Below, one piece after another: positions 55,265 to 64,000 of a DNA stretch of 64,000 bases. The stretch covers positions 62,001-126,000 of the forward strand of contig CAWJAY010000005.1 in the NCBI GenBank assembly GCA_963840925.1. The letters are read 5' to 3'. The position numbers and the translations under genes are program-made. Positions within the stretch are counted from its first letter, which is position 1; each line of letters begins with the position of its first letter. The notes under the pieces are model-generated. The model saw nothing but the letters and a program-made list of their open reading frames with translations, was not told the DNA's origin and made no database searches. The DNA comes from DATAOG01 sp963840925 (GTDB lineage: Bacteria > Pseudomonadota > Alphaproteobacteria > Geminicoccales > Geminicoccaceae).

Positions 55265-57124
55265 CCGCCGAGACCACCTTCGACGCGATCCAGGACACCC
55301 TTGGGAACCTTCTCAAAGAGATTGGTGCTGGGAAGATTTAACTTCCGGATTTCCAGCGTGGCTGGGTTTGGGACGACCACCACATCCGAAGCCTTATTGC
55401 AAGTGTCTCGCGTTCGTTCCCCATCGGAGCAATCATGACGCTCCGGACGGGCGGCGATCTCCGGTTCCTACCACGCCCGATCGAAGGCGTAATGTTCAAG
55501 GGTGACCCACCGAAACCTGGGCGATTGGTCCTTGACGGCCAGCAGAGACTAACATCGCTCTACCAGGCCCTAACGCTTCCGGTGGCGATCGAGACCCGTG
55601 ACGACAAACGCAAGCGGATTGAGCGCTGGTACTACGTAGACGTAGAAATGACCCTCGGTGATCCCGTTGCCCGCGAGGAAGCAATCATCGGCGTCCCGGC
55701 GGACCGACAGGTCAAGAGCGACTTTGGCCGTCGGATCGATCTTGACTTGTCCACGCCTGATAAAGAGTATGCGAATGCAATGTTTCCACTTCATCAGGTG
55801 TTCAACAGCGATACCTGGATGATGGGTTGGTTCACGTTCTGGAAATACGATCCTGGTAAGATCGATATGTTCATCCGCTTCAAGAACGACTTCATCCAAA
55901 CGTTTCACACGTACCAAATCCCGATTATCGAGTTGCACCAGACGGCGAGCAAGGAAGCCGTTTGCCTCGTGTTCGAAAAGGTCAACACGGGTGGCGTGTC
56001 CCTGACGGCTTTTGAACTGCTCACCGCCACGTATGCAGCAGACGGCTTCAACCTTCGAGAGGACTGGTTCGGAGATCCGAAGCGTCCGAGAGACAAGCCC
56101 GGACGTCTCACGCGCATGGCCAGCAGCCGACGCATTCTTGATGCGCTTGAGAACACTGATTTTCTCCAGACGGTCACGCTTCTTTATACTTATGCGAGGC
56201 GGCGTGAAGCGGATCTCGCGCCGGTCAGCTGCACGCGGCAGGCGATCCTCGACTTGCCCAAAAAGGGCTACCTCGATTATGCCGATGCGGCCGAGGAAGG
56301 CTTCAAGCGGGCCGCACAGTTCCTTTGGAGTCAAAAGGTCTATCAACAGCTCGACCTTCCATACCGCACTCAACTTGTGCCGCTTGCGGCCATACTCTGG
56401 GCCTTGGGTGACCGGTGGCAGGACGACCCTATTCGGCGGAAAGTTCGGCAGTGGTACTGGTGCGGCGTTTTCGGGGAGCTATACGGGTCCGCAATAGAGA
56501 CGCGTTTTGCACGTGACCTGCCGGAGGTTGTTGCCTGGGTGCTGCACGACGGACCGACTCCGACGACTGTCGAAGATGCGAACTTCGTGTCAGATCGCCT
56601 GCGAACGCTTCAGTCCAGGCAGAGCGCCGCGTACAAGGGGTTGCATGCGTTGATCATGCAGCACGGCGGGGCGATGGATTGGCGGACCGGGGCGAGCGTC
56701 GACGAACAGACGTACTTCGAGGAGGCGATCGATATCCACCACATTTTCCCACGTGCTTGGTGCGAAAACGAAAGGCGCAGAATTCCCATCACCGTCTGCA
56801 ACTCCATCGCTAATAAGAACTCCACTGTCAGCCTCGACCAATCGGATGATCGGAGGCGATGCGCCCTCCGTCTACTTGCGTCGTCTGCAGCGTGAGAAGG
56901 GTATCGATGATGCCCGCATGGACGGCTTTCTTAGCAGTCATCTGATCGAGCCCGATCGCCTGCGCGCCGACGACGTCTACGGTGCGCTCGCCAAGCGCGC
57001 CGAGGCGCTGCTCGACCTGATTCGGGGTGCAACCGGCCGCCCGGTCGCCGGTGCTGATGTCTCAGAGCTTTTCGGGGCGGCCGCGGCCGTGGAGACGGAC
57101 GAAATGATCGAGGACGCGGCGTGA
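55261..57124 (+). pseudogene. GmrSD-like DUF262/DUF1524 protein, interrupted by a stop codon and a frameshift
   Basis: Reconstructed length is about 620 residues. MTAETTFDAIQDTLGNLLKE then GAGKI, a TAA at codon 27 (55339-55341), then LPDFQRGWVWDDHHIRSLI and SFPIGAIMTL, so the stop replaces the usual Gln (CAA) of GKIQLPDFQR. DUF262 motifs follow: LVLDGQQRLTSLYQALTL near residue 91 (ParB-like nucleotide site) and VFEKVNTGGVSLTAFELLTA near 240. The DUF1524 HNH-type motif is AIDIHHIFPRAWCENERRR near 490. One extra A near 56818 shifts frame; the other frame continues TPLSASTNRMIGGDAPSVYL to a stop at 57124. Base composition in the middle is less GC-rich than in the mur genes. Relatives act in modification-dependent (type IV) restriction and phage defence. 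As read, it is inactive. Confidence 0.8.
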
Positions 57125-58071
57125 GCGATCTCCTGGCCGCCCTGCCGCCGGTGCGCGGCCGCCTGCGGGCGGGCGTGCCGATGGCGGCCCGCACCTGGCT
57201 CAGGGTCGGCGGCCCGGCCGAGGTCGTGTTCCAGCCGGCCGATGCTGCCGATCTCAGAGACTTCCTGCGGTCAAAACCGGCCGAGGTGCCGGTGACGCCG
57301 ATCGGGGTCGCCTCCAACCTCCTGGTCCGGGACGGCGGCATCGGGGGCGTCGTGCTGCGCTTCGCAGGGCCCTTGGCCGAGGTCGACATCGATGACGATC
57401 GCCTCTGGGTCGGGGCCGGTGCGACGGACCGGATGATCGCGATCCAGGCCGCGAAGGCCGGGCTTGCCGGGCTCGAGTTCCTGATCGGCATTCCCGGCAC
57501 GCTCGGCGGCGGCATCCGCATGAACGCCGGCGCCTTCGGCGGCGATTTCGCCGAAGTGGTCGAGCAGGTGGTGGCGCTCGACCCCGAGGGCGGGCGGCAC
57601 GTGCTCGGCCCCGCCGAGCTCGGCTTCTCTTACCGGCACTCGGCACTGCCGGCGGGCTGGACCGTGGTCGGGGCGGTGCTGCGGGCGACCCCGGGCGAGC
57701 CGCAGGCGATCGAAGCGCGGATGCGTGCGATCAAGGCCGAGCGCGAGGCGAACCAGCCGCTCCACGTCGCAACCGGCGGCAGCACCTTCAAGAACCCGGG
57801 CGGCAAGGACCCGGCCGGCCTCAAGGCCTGGCGGCTGATCGACGCCGCCGGCTGCCGGGGCTCGCGCCACGGCCGCGCGATGGTCTCGGACAAGCACTGC
57901 AACTTCCTGATCAACACCGGCGGCGCCCGGGCGGCCGAGCTCGAGGAGCTGGGCGAGCTCGTGCGCGCGCGGGTCGAGGAGCAGAGCGGCATCGCGCTCG
58001 AGTGGGAGATCGACCGGATCGGCCGCCCGGCCCCGGACGCCTCGAGCGACGACCTGGAGGCCGCCGCATGA
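57121..58071 (+). CDS. murB: UDP-N-acetylenolpyruvoylglucosamine reductase
   Basis: 316 residues. PMAARTWLRVGGPAEVVFQP, TPIGVASNLLVRDGGIGG, EFLIGIPGTLGGGIRMNAG, SYRHSALPAGW and VATGGSTFKNPGGKDPAGLK place FAD and the catalytic Ser/Glu/Arg residues. It makes UDP-MurNAc with NADPH. The GTG start overlaps the TGA of the DUF262 gene (GTGA), so its translation may be coupled to that gene. ddl starts on its stop codon. Confidence 0.95.
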   Translation: MSDLLAALPPVRGRLRAGVPMAARTWLRVGGPAEVVFQPADAADLRDFLRSKPAEVPVTPIGVASNLLVRDGGIGGVVLRFAGPLAEVDIDDDRLWVGAGATDRMIAIQAAKAGLAGLEFLIGIPGTLGGGIRMNAGAFGGDFAEVVEQVVALDPEGGRHVLGPAELGFSYRHSALPAGWTVVGAVLRATPGEPQAIEARMRAIKAEREANQPLHVATGGSTFKNPGGKDPAGLKAWRLIDAAGCRGSRHGRAMVSDKHCNFLINTGGARAAELEELGELVRARVEEQSGIALEWEIDRIGRPAPDASSDDLEAAA

Positions 58072-58976
58072 GCCCGCACGTGGCGGTGCTGATGGGCGGC
58101 TGGTCGGCCGAACGCGAGGTTTCGCTGGTCAGCGGCCAAGCGGCGGTCGAGGCGTTGCGGGAGCGCGGCTACCGGGTCAGCGCGCTCGATGTCGGCCGCG
58201 ATCTGCCGGCCCAGCTCGCCGAGCTTTGCCCCGACGTGGTCTACAACGCGCTCCATGGCCGCTACGGCGAGGACGGCACGGTCCAGGGCCTGCTCGAGAT
58301 CATGGGCATCCCCTACAGCCACTCGGGCGTGCTCGCCTCGAGCCTGGCGATGAACAAGGCGATGGCCAAGCGGCTGTTCGCGACCGCCGGCCTGCGCTGC
58401 CCCGACGGTTATCTGACGACCGTCGATGCGCTGCGCAACGGCGCCCCGCTGCTGCCGACGCCCTACGTGGTCAAGCCCAACCAGGAAGGCTCGAGCGTCG
58501 GGGTCAAGATCGTCCGCGACCCGGCCGAGCCGGCGATCGACCGCAACCAGTGGCCCTACGGCCCGGACGTCCTGGTCGAGCGCTACATCCCGGGCCGCGA
58601 GCTGACGGTCGGCGTGCTCGGCGAGCGGCCGCTCGCGGTCACCGAGATCCGCCATCAGCACAATTTCTTCGACTACCACGCCAAGTACACCGCCAACGAG
58701 GCGCAGCACCTGATCCCGGCGCCGCTCGCGCCCGAGGTCTATCAGCAGGCGCTCGATCAGGCGCTCGCCGCGCATCGCCTGCTTGGGTGCCGCGGCGTGT
58801 CGCGGGCCGATTTCCGGCTCTACGAGAGCGAGCCTGACGGCCTCTACCTGCTCGAGGTCAACACCCAACCAGGCATGACGCCGATCTCGCTGGTGCCCGA
58901 GCAGGCGGCCTACGCCGGCATCGGCTTTGCCGATCTGGTCGAGCAGCTGGTCCGGGAGGCGCGATGCGACGCGTAA
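58068..58976 (+). CDS. ddl: D-alanine--D-alanine ligase
   Basis: 302 residues from the ATG that overlaps the murB stop. HVAVLMGGWSAEREVSLVSG, NALHGRYGEDGTVQGLLEIM, YVVKPNQEGSSVGVKIV, ELTVGVLGERPLAVTEI and LLEVNTQPGMTPISLVPEQA are the ATP-grasp and D-Ala contacts of DdlB. It supplies D-Ala-D-Ala to MurF. ftsQ begins 13 bases before its end in another frame. Confidence 0.95.
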   Translation: MSPHVAVLMGGWSAEREVSLVSGQAAVEALRERGYRVSALDVGRDLPAQLAELCPDVVYNALHGRYGEDGTVQGLLEIMGIPYSHSGVLASSLAMNKAMAKRLFATAGLRCPDGYLTTVDALRNGAPLLPTPYVVKPNQEGSSVGVKIVRDPAEPAIDRNQWPYGPDVLVERYIPGRELTVGVLGERPLAVTEIRHQHNFFDYHAKYTANEAQHLIPAPLAPEVYQQALDQALAAHRLLGCRGVSRADFRLYESEPDGLYLLEVNTQPGMTPISLVPEQAAYAGIGFADLVEQLVREARCDA

Positions 58977-59815
58977 CGCTCGCGACCCGGCGCGCGCGCC
59001 AGTTCCTCCGGCGACCGCCACGGCCGCGCTGGCTCCGGCCGGCGCTCTATGCCGGCGGCGCCGCGCTCGGGCTCTTGCTTGGCACCGGCGTGGGTGTCTG
59101 GGCGAGCCGCTCGGGGCTGATCGCCACGGTCGAGCAGACGCTGACCGGCCGGCTGCTCGCGGTCACGGCCGAGGCCGGCCTCGCACTCCGCCAGGTCTAC
59201 GTCGACGGCCGGGTACGGACCGGGCTCGCCGAGCTGCGGGCGCAGCTGGAGGTCGAGGTCGGCCAACCGCTGCTGGGGCTCGACACCGCGGCCGCACGCG
59301 AGCGCGTCGAGCAGCTGATCTGGGTGCAGCAGGCGAGCGTCGTGCGCATGCTGCCGGACAGCCTCTACATCCGCCTGATCGAGCGCCAGCCGCTGGCGCT
59401 CTGGCAGCAGGGCGGCCGGTTCGCCGTGATCGATCGAGCGGGGGCGGTGATCGAGAGCGGCCTCGATGGCGAACGGCTGCCCAAGGACTACCGTCATCTC
59501 CGCGTGCTGGTCGGCGCCGACGCGCCGCGCCACGCGGAGCCCCTGTTCGCGCTGCTGTCGACCGAGCCCGCGCTGTTCGAGCGCGTGATCGCCGCGACCT
59601 GGGTCGGCGAGCGGCGCTGGGATCTGCACCTCGACAACCAAATCGACGTCATGCTGCCCGAGCAGGATCCGCTGACCGCCTGGCATCTGCTCGCTGCCAA
59701 GGCGCGCGAGCAGGGCCTGCTCGAGCGGGCGATCCGGGCCGTCGACCTCCGCCTTTTGCCGGAGCGCATCCGGCTCCGGCTCGACCCGAGCGTGCTCGTG
59801 GATCGCCGCGCATGA
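58964..59815 (+). CDS. ftsQ: Cell division protein FtsQ
   Basis: 283 residues: Arg-rich cytoplasmic start (MRRVTLATRRARQFLRR), one membrane helix (LYAGGAALGLLLGTGVGVWA), a POTRA domain (LRQVYVDGRVRTGLAELRAQ through WVQQASVVRMLPDSLYIRLI) and the FtsQ beta domain (ERQPLALWQQGGRFAVIDRA). It links FtsL/FtsB to the divisome. Position between ddl and ftsA is standard. Confidence 0.92.
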   Translation: MRRVTLATRRARQFLRRPPRPRWLRPALYAGGAALGLLLGTGVGVWASRSGLIATVEQTLTGRLLAVTAEAGLALRQVYVDGRVRTGLAELRAQLEVEVGQPLLGLDTAAARERVEQLIWVQQASVVRMLPDSLYIRLIERQPLALWQQGGRFAVIDRAGAVIESGLDGERLPKDYRHLRVLVGADAPRHAEPLFALLSTEPALFERVIAATWVGERRWDLHLDNQIDVMLPEQDPLTAWHLLAAKAREQGLLERAIRAVDLRLLPERIRLRLDPSVLVDRRA

Positions 59816-61113
59816 GTGGCGCCGCGATTCTCGGCTTCGACCCGGCGCGCCGGCCGCACCGCGGCGAGCCCCGGCCGATCGGGCGCCACGAGCCGATCGG
59901 CGTCCTCGACATCGGCACGACCAAGATGTGCTGCCTGATCGCCCGCCGCCGGCCCGACGGCGGCCTCGAGGTCCGGGGCGCCGGCTACCAGCTGGCCGAG
60001 GGCCTGCGCGCCGGCGAGATCGTCGACGCCGAGGCGGCCGAGGCCTCGATCCTGGCCGTGGTCCACGAGGCTGAGCAGCAGGCCGGCGAGACGCTCCGCG
60101 AGATCGTGCTCGGCATCTCGGCCGGGCGGCCGCGCTCGGAACGCGCCGTGGTCGAACTCGACCTCGAGCGCCGGGCCGTGACCGGCGACGACCTGGCCCG
60201 GGCGCTCGCCCATGCCCGCGCGCAGGCGCGCGCCGACGGCTGCGAGACCCTGCATGCGCTGCCGCTCAGGATCACGCTGGACGGCGGCCAGCCGCTGCGC
60301 GATCCGCGCGGCATGATCGGCCGCCAGCTGCGGGTCGAGGCGCATCTGGTCCAGGTCGGCGCCGCGCCGCTGCACAATCTGGTCGCCACCGTCGAGCGCT
60401 GCCATCTGGCGGTCGCGGGCGTGGTCAGCGCGCCCTACGCCGCCGGTCTCGGCAGCCTGAGCGAGGACGAGCTGATCCTGGGCGCGCTGGCGCTGGATCT
60501 GGGCGGCGGCGTCACCGGGGTCGCCCGGTTCGCCGATGGCCGCCTCCAGGAGGTCCACACCGTGCCGCTCGGCGGCAGCCACGTCACCCGCGACCTGGCG
60601 TTCGGCCTGTCGACCGGCTGGCCGCAGGCCGAGCGTCTCAAGACCCTCTACGGCAGCGTGCTGTCGCGCTCGGGCGACGCCCAGCAGCGGCTCGAGGTCC
60701 CGGGCTTCGGTGACCCCGCCGACCCGCCGCGCCAGATCGTGTCCCGGGCCCAGCTGACCGAGATCATGCGCCCACGGGTCGACGAGATCTTCCAGCTGGT
60801 GCGCGCCCGGCTTGCCGGGAGCGAGCTGCCGGTGCACGGCCGCCGCCTGGTGCTGACCGGCGGCGGCAGCATGCTCGAGGGCATGGTCGAGCTGGCCGAG
60901 GAGGTGTTCGGCATGCCGGCCCGCCTCGGCCGGGCGCTGCCGCTCGAGGGCCGGCTCGAAATCGCCGGCCTGCCCGGCGGCACGACCGCCGCGGGCCTGC
61001 TGCGCTGGGCCAACGAAGATGACGGCGGCTTGACCTTTTGGTCGCTTCGCCCCAACCGTGTCATGACCGTTCGGCTGGCAAAGATCAGCCAATGGTTGCG
61101 AGAGAACTTTTGA
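59812..61113 (+). CDS. ftsA: Cell division protein FtsA
   Basis: 433 residues, actin-like. PIGVLDIGTTKMCCLIARR (phosphate 1), ALDLGGGVTGVARFADGRL (phosphate 2) and RRLVLTGGGSMLEGMVELAE (adenosine) are clear. The C-terminal RLAKISQWLRENF is the amphipathic membrane-targeting helix. It anchors FtsZ to the inner membrane. The ATG overlaps the ftsQ stop; ftsZ is 75 bases downstream. Confidence 0.94.
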   Translation: MSGAAILGFDPARRPHRGEPRPIGRHEPIGVLDIGTTKMCCLIARRRPDGGLEVRGAGYQLAEGLRAGEIVDAEAAEASILAVVHEAEQQAGETLREIVLGISAGRPRSERAVVELDLERRAVTGDDLARALAHARAQARADGCETLHALPLRITLDGGQPLRDPRGMIGRQLRVEAHLVQVGAAPLHNLVATVERCHLAVAGVVSAPYAAGLGSLSEDELILGALALDLGGGVTGVARFADGRLQEVHTVPLGGSHVTRDLAFGLSTGWPQAERLKTLYGSVLSRSGDAQQRLEVPGFGDPADPPRQIVSRAQLTEIMRPRVDEIFQLVRARLAGSELPVHGRRLVLTGGGSMLEGMVELAEEVFGMPARLGRALPLEGRLEIAGLPGGTTAAGLLRWANEDDGGLTFWSLRPNRVMTVRLAKISQWLRENF

Positions 61114-61188
61114 GCACAGAGCCAACCAAGGCCGGCTCAGGAGTAGGGGTTCCAGGCTTGGGACCGCAACGGAGGAGGATGTGTAAGA

Positions 61189-62676
61189 ATGACAATCAAC
61201 CTAAGCATGCCGGTGACCCATGAGCTGCGACCACGGATCACCGTGGTCGGAGTTGGTGGCGCCGGTACCAATGCGGTGAACAACATGATCACCGCGCATC
61301 TCGAAGGAGTCGAGTTCGTCGCCTGCAATACCGATGCGCAATCGCTCGCGCATTCCTTGACCGAGCGCCGGATCCAGCTCGGGACGTCGATCACCCAGGG
61401 CCTGGGCGCCGGCGCCCGGCCGGAAATCGGCCGGGCGGCGGCAGAGGAGGCGATCGACGAGCTGCTCGAGCAGCTGCAGGGCAGCCATATGGTGTTCATC
61501 ACCGCCGGCATGGGTGGCGGCACCGGGACCGGGGCGGCGCCGGTGATCGCGCGCGCGGTGCGCGAACAGGGCATCCTGACCGTGGGCGTGGTCACCAAGC
61601 CCTTCGCCTTCGAGGGCGCGCACCGGATGCGGGTGGCCGAGGCCGGGCTGTCCGAGCTTCAGCAGTACGTCGATACTTTGATCGTAATTCCCAACCAGAA
61701 CCTGTTCCGGATCGCCAACGAGCGGACCACCTTCGCGGAGGCGTTCAAGCTCGCCGACAACGTCCTCCACATGGGCGTCCGGGGGGTCACCGATCTGATG
61801 GTGATGCCCGGGCTGATCAACCTCGACTTCGCCGACATCCGGACCGTGATGAGCGAGATGGGCAAGGCGATGATGGGCACCGGCGAGGGCTCGGGCGAGC
61901 GCCGGGCGATCGAGGCCGCCGAGGCCGCGATCTCCAACCCGCTGCTCGACGAGGTCTCGATGCGTGGTGCGCGCGGGGTGCTGATCAACATCACTGGCGG
62001 CCCCGACATGACGCTGTTCGAGGTCGACGAGGCGGCCAACCGGATCAAGGAGGAGGTCGATCCGGAAGCCAATATCATCGTCGGCTCGACCCTCGACGAG
62101 TCGGTCAAGGGCGACATGCGGGTTTCGGTCGTGGCGACCGGCATCGAGATGCGCGAAGCCAAGAGCGAGCCGGCGGCGGTCGAGGTCCCCGAGGCCAAGC
62201 CCACGGCCAGCGCGCCGAGTTTTCGTCTGCGACCGCAGATGCCGAAGCTGCCCTCGGCATCGTTGTTCCCACTCAAGCCGGCACCCACGACGGCCGAAGC
62301 CGGCCTGCGCATGGGCGCCAGCGTCGGCGGCGAGGGCCTCGCGGCCTCGGCCCAGCCTGGCGAATCGGCGCTCCCGACCGAGCCCCAGGCGCCGGACGCG
62401 GCGGCCCGGAGCGCCGAGCCGGGGCGGCCCTTCCTGCACCCGCCCCTGCCGCCGCAGGAGCGTTTTCAGGAATGGGGGCGGTTGCGGGCACCGGTGCGCG
62501 AGCTCGAGCGTCCGCCGAGTCTGTTCGAGCGGGTGACCGCGAGCTTCGGCCGCCAGCGCATCGAACGTCCGGGCGAGCAGGAGCCGGTGCTCGCGGGCGC
62601 CGAAGCCGGCGCGCGCCGCCTGGCGGGAGCCGAGGAGGAAGCCAGCTACGACATCCCGGCCTTCCTGCGGCGCTGA
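61189..62676 (+). CDS. ftsZ: Cell division GTPase FtsZ
   Basis: 495 residues with a strong GGAGGAGGA site. GVGGAGTNAVNNMI, ITAGMGGGTGTGAAPVIARA (tubulin signature), NPLLDEVSMRGARGVLINIT and IIVGSTLDESVKGDMRVSVV form the GTPase core to about residue 325. A linker of about 155 Pro/Ala/Glu-rich residues follows, then the conserved C-terminal peptide SYDIPAFLRR that binds FtsA. A clear intrinsic terminator lies 66 bases after the stop. Confidence 0.97.
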   Translation: MTINLSMPVTHELRPRITVVGVGGAGTNAVNNMITAHLEGVEFVACNTDAQSLAHSLTERRIQLGTSITQGLGAGARPEIGRAAAEEAIDELLEQLQGSHMVFITAGMGGGTGTGAAPVIARAVREQGILTVGVVTKPFAFEGAHRMRVAEAGLSELQQYVDTLIVIPNQNLFRIANERTTFAEAFKLADNVLHMGVRGVTDLMVMPGLINLDFADIRTVMSEMGKAMMGTGEGSGERRAIEAAEAAISNPLLDEVSMRGARGVLINITGGPDMTLFEVDEAANRIKEEVDPEANIIVGSTLDESVKGDMRVSVVATGIEMREAKSEPAAVEVPEAKPTASAPSFRLRPQMPKLPSASLFPLKPAPTTAEAGLRMGASVGGEGLAASAQPGESALPTEPQAPDAAARSAEPGRPFLHPPLPPQERFQEWGRLRAPVRELERPPSLFERVTASFGRQRIERPGEQEPVLAGAEAGARRLAGAEEEASYDIPAFLRR

Positions 62677-62741
62677 GCGGGGCAAGGTCAGTCGCTTCCT
62701 CAAGGAGCGGCTGTAACAAACTGTCACCAAGTGTGATTGGA

Positions 62742-62786
62742 GGCCTCCAGACCGGGTTGCTAGACCTGGGCTGGAGGCCCTTTTTT
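62742..62786 (+). terminator. Intrinsic terminator after ftsZ
   Basis: GGCCTCCAG (62742-62750) pairs perfectly with CTGGAGGCC (62771-62779), with further pairing possible inside, and TTTTTT follows at 62781-62786. This ends the dcw transcript before lpxC. Confidence 0.88.
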
Positions 62787-62873
62787 GATGGCTTCCGACG
62801 GCGCGCCATGAGCTGCGCGATCGGCGCCGCCCGCGCAAAGGGGACTGCCCGCAGCGAATGTGAGGAGAGGGTG

Positions 62874-63818
62874 GTGAGACTCGGCCCGCAAGAGGCCTAC
62901 CGCGGCGGTTGTACCCAACGCACTCTTCGAAGTCCGATCGGATGTGTCGGGACCGGTCTGCACACCGGCGCGCGCGTCGCGCTCACGCTGCATCCCAGCG
63001 AGCCGGACACCGGCATCCGCTTCCTGCGCTACGATCGCTTCGGCTCCCGGCCACTGCCGGCCCGCTTCGATCAGGTCTGCGACACGACGATGTGCACGAC
63101 GCTGGGCGAGCCCGGTGGCGTGATGGTTGCGACGGTCGAGCATCTGATGGCGGCGCTCGCGGTCTGCGAGATCGACAACGTCCTGGTCGAGGTCGGCGGG
63201 CCGGAGCTGCCGATCATGGATGGCAGCGCCGAGCCGTTCGTGTTCCTGATCGAGTGCGCCGGCATCGTCGAGCAGGGCCGGCCGCGGCTGTGGATCGAGG
63301 TGATGAAGTCCGTGAGCGTGACGGCCGACGGCTCCTACGCCCGCCTGGAGCCCGCCGATGGCTTCGAGGTCGCCTGCGAGATCCGCTTCGATCATCCGTT
63401 GATCGAGAGTCAGGCCATGCGCGTGCGCTTCAGCGCCGACGAGTTCAAGACCGAGATCGCCCGGGCGCGGACCTTCGGTTTCGCCGAGCGGGTCGAGGAG
63501 CTATGGTCGCGCGGCCTGGCGCTCGGCGGCTCGCTGAAGAACGCGGTCGTGGTCAGCGAGGATCGCGTGCTGAACGAGGAGGGCCTGCGCTTTCCCGACG
63601 AGTTCGTGCGCCACAAGGTGCTGGACAGCATCGGCGACCTTTACCTGGCGGGCGGCCAGCTGATCGGCCGGTTCACCGGTCATTGCGCCGGCCATACCAT
63701 GCACAACCGGCTGCTGCGGGCGCTGTTCGCGGATCCGGGCGCCTGGCGGACGGTTGACGCCGATGGCCCGGTCGAACTCGACCCGCCGGCGCCGCGGGTG
63801 GCGCAGGCCGGAGCCTGA
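62874..63818 (+). CDS. lpxC: UDP-3-O-acyl-N-acetylglucosamine deacetylase
   Basis: 314 residues from GTG (62874) with AGGAG 6 bases upstream; a GTG one codon earlier is possible. QRTLRSPIGCVGTGLHTGAR, TVEHLMAALAVCEIDNVLVE, MDGSAEPFVFLIE, HKVLDSIGDLYLAGGQLIG and FTGHCAGHTMHNRLLRALF include the zinc histidines, the catalytic glutamate and the aspartate. It commits lipid A synthesis. It is separated from ftsZ by a terminator and about 90 bases, so it has its own promoter, which I could not place. Confidence 0.95.
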   Translation: MRLGPQEAYRGGCTQRTLRSPIGCVGTGLHTGARVALTLHPSEPDTGIRFLRYDRFGSRPLPARFDQVCDTTMCTTLGEPGGVMVATVEHLMAALAVCEIDNVLVEVGGPELPIMDGSAEPFVFLIECAGIVEQGRPRLWIEVMKSVSVTADGSYARLEPADGFEVACEIRFDHPLIESQAMRVRFSADEFKTEIARARTFGFAERVEELWSRGLALGGSLKNAVVVSEDRVLNEEGLRFPDEFVRHKVLDSIGDLYLAGGQLIGRFTGHCAGHTMHNRLLRALFADPGAWRTVDADGPVELDPPAPRVAQAGA

Positions 63819-63823
63819 CCCTG

Positions 63824-63852
63824 GCCGCGGGTCAAGGATTCGCATCCGCGGC
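63824..63852. terminator. Inverted repeat between lpxC and the convergent gene
   Basis: GCCGCGG (63824-63830) and CCGCGGC (63846-63852) form a 7-bp stem with a 15-base loop in the 34 bases between two convergent genes. No T-run on either strand, so termination is only suggested. Confidence 0.35.
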
Positions 63853-64000
63853 TCAGTCCTGGCGCTCGACGACCGTTTTGACCAGGCCGGCGATCGCGGC
63901 CCGAACCTCGGGGTCGCGGATCTGGGCAAATTTGCGGACCAGCTCGATCGCTGCGCGTTGGCGGCCGCCGTGCTCCAGCCGCGCGCTCGGCGGCTCGTCC
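63853..64000 (-). CDS. C-terminal end of an unidentified regulator-like protein (partial)
   Basis: The last 49 residues of a minus-strand gene that continues past the window: ARLEHGGRQRAAIELVRKFA then QIRDPEVRAAIAGLVKTVVE. The helix pair with a R-D-P-E-V-R turn resembles the C-terminal tail of alphaproteobacterial XRE-type helix-turn-helix regulators, but the DNA-binding domain is outside the window. Convergent with lpxC. Confidence 0.45.
   Translation of the reverse strand, partial: DEPPSARLEHGGRQRAAIELVRKFAQIRDPEVRAAIAGLVKTVVERQD

Overview
The window is a high-GC chromosomal segment of an alphaproteobacterium. The class call rests on several gene neighbourhoods. These are a complete murein and division (dcw) cluster ending ftsQ-ftsA-ftsZ-lpxC, with a MurE of the meso-diaminopimelate type (DNPR motif), a zapA-6S RNA-fau block, the order argH-lptM-lysA-TIGR02302 protein-amidase, and the order tkt-gap-pgk-fba-thiE-like-efp-suhB. 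A Rhodospirillales- or Geminicoccales-like bacterium is my best guess for order; that part is inference. No tRNA, 16S/23S rRNA or CRISPR array was seen.

Layout. Bases 1-8.7 kb hold a peptide-type (Dpp/Opp) ABC importer whose genes are spread out: solute-binding protein (cut by the window edge), then transhydrogenase sthA and an Fsr-like exporter, permease 1, a GFA-family zinc protein plus a Phd/PIN toxin-antitoxin remnant, permease 2, a small membrane ORF, and one ATPase. An IS481-family insertion (8.94-10.16 kb) with CTAG target duplications separates this from a minus-strand block: an endonuclease/phosphatase-family (EEP) protein, a phospholipase D-VTT membrane protein, a YmdB-like phosphoesterase, fau, 6S RNA, zapA and a DUF4164 coiled-coil gene. 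From 15.6 kb the plus strand carries central carbon metabolism (tkt, gap, pgk, fba), then a thiE-like gene, efp, suhB, and a proton-channel (MotA/TolQ/ExbB-like) gene paired with a long coiled-coil OmpA/MotB-like gene. From 27 to 35 kb come an M19 dipeptidase and an ABC exporter (minus), rpmE, rpmJ, glcD, gabD, an AbrB-PIN toxin-antitoxin pair and tlpA. From 35.9 kb come argH, two tiny lipoproteins, lysA, a TIGR02302 protein, an amidase and RNase P RNA. From 43.1 kb to 62.7 kb lies the dcw operon (rsmH, ftsL, ftsI, murE, murF, mraY, murD, ftsW, murG, murC, [DUF262/DUF1524 gene], murB, ddl, ftsQ, ftsA, ftsZ), then lpxC and the end of a minus-strand gene.

Three points stand out. First, a GmrSD-like DUF262/DUF1524 gene sits inside the dcw operon between murC and murB, joined at both ends by overlapping start and stop codons, and it carries an in-frame stop at codon 27 and a late frameshift. 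Second, reading frames are broken very often between about 4.3 and 20 kb, including in essential glycolytic genes. The breaks I could resolve are almost all single extra G or C bases, which points to sequence or assembly error rather than gene decay. Third, the IS481 copy sits next to a diverged duplicate of the 3' end of its neighbour gene, and its CTAG target duplication supplies the stop codons of both the transposase and that neighbour.

Cell-envelope genes dominate: peptidoglycan precursor synthesis and division (dcw), lipid A (lpxC), LptM, an amidase, lysA (the last step of lysine synthesis, consuming the wall precursor meso-diaminopimelate), and the proton-channel/OmpA pair. Coordinates of short sites may be off by a base, and products given for frameshifted genes are my reconstruction by joining frames.
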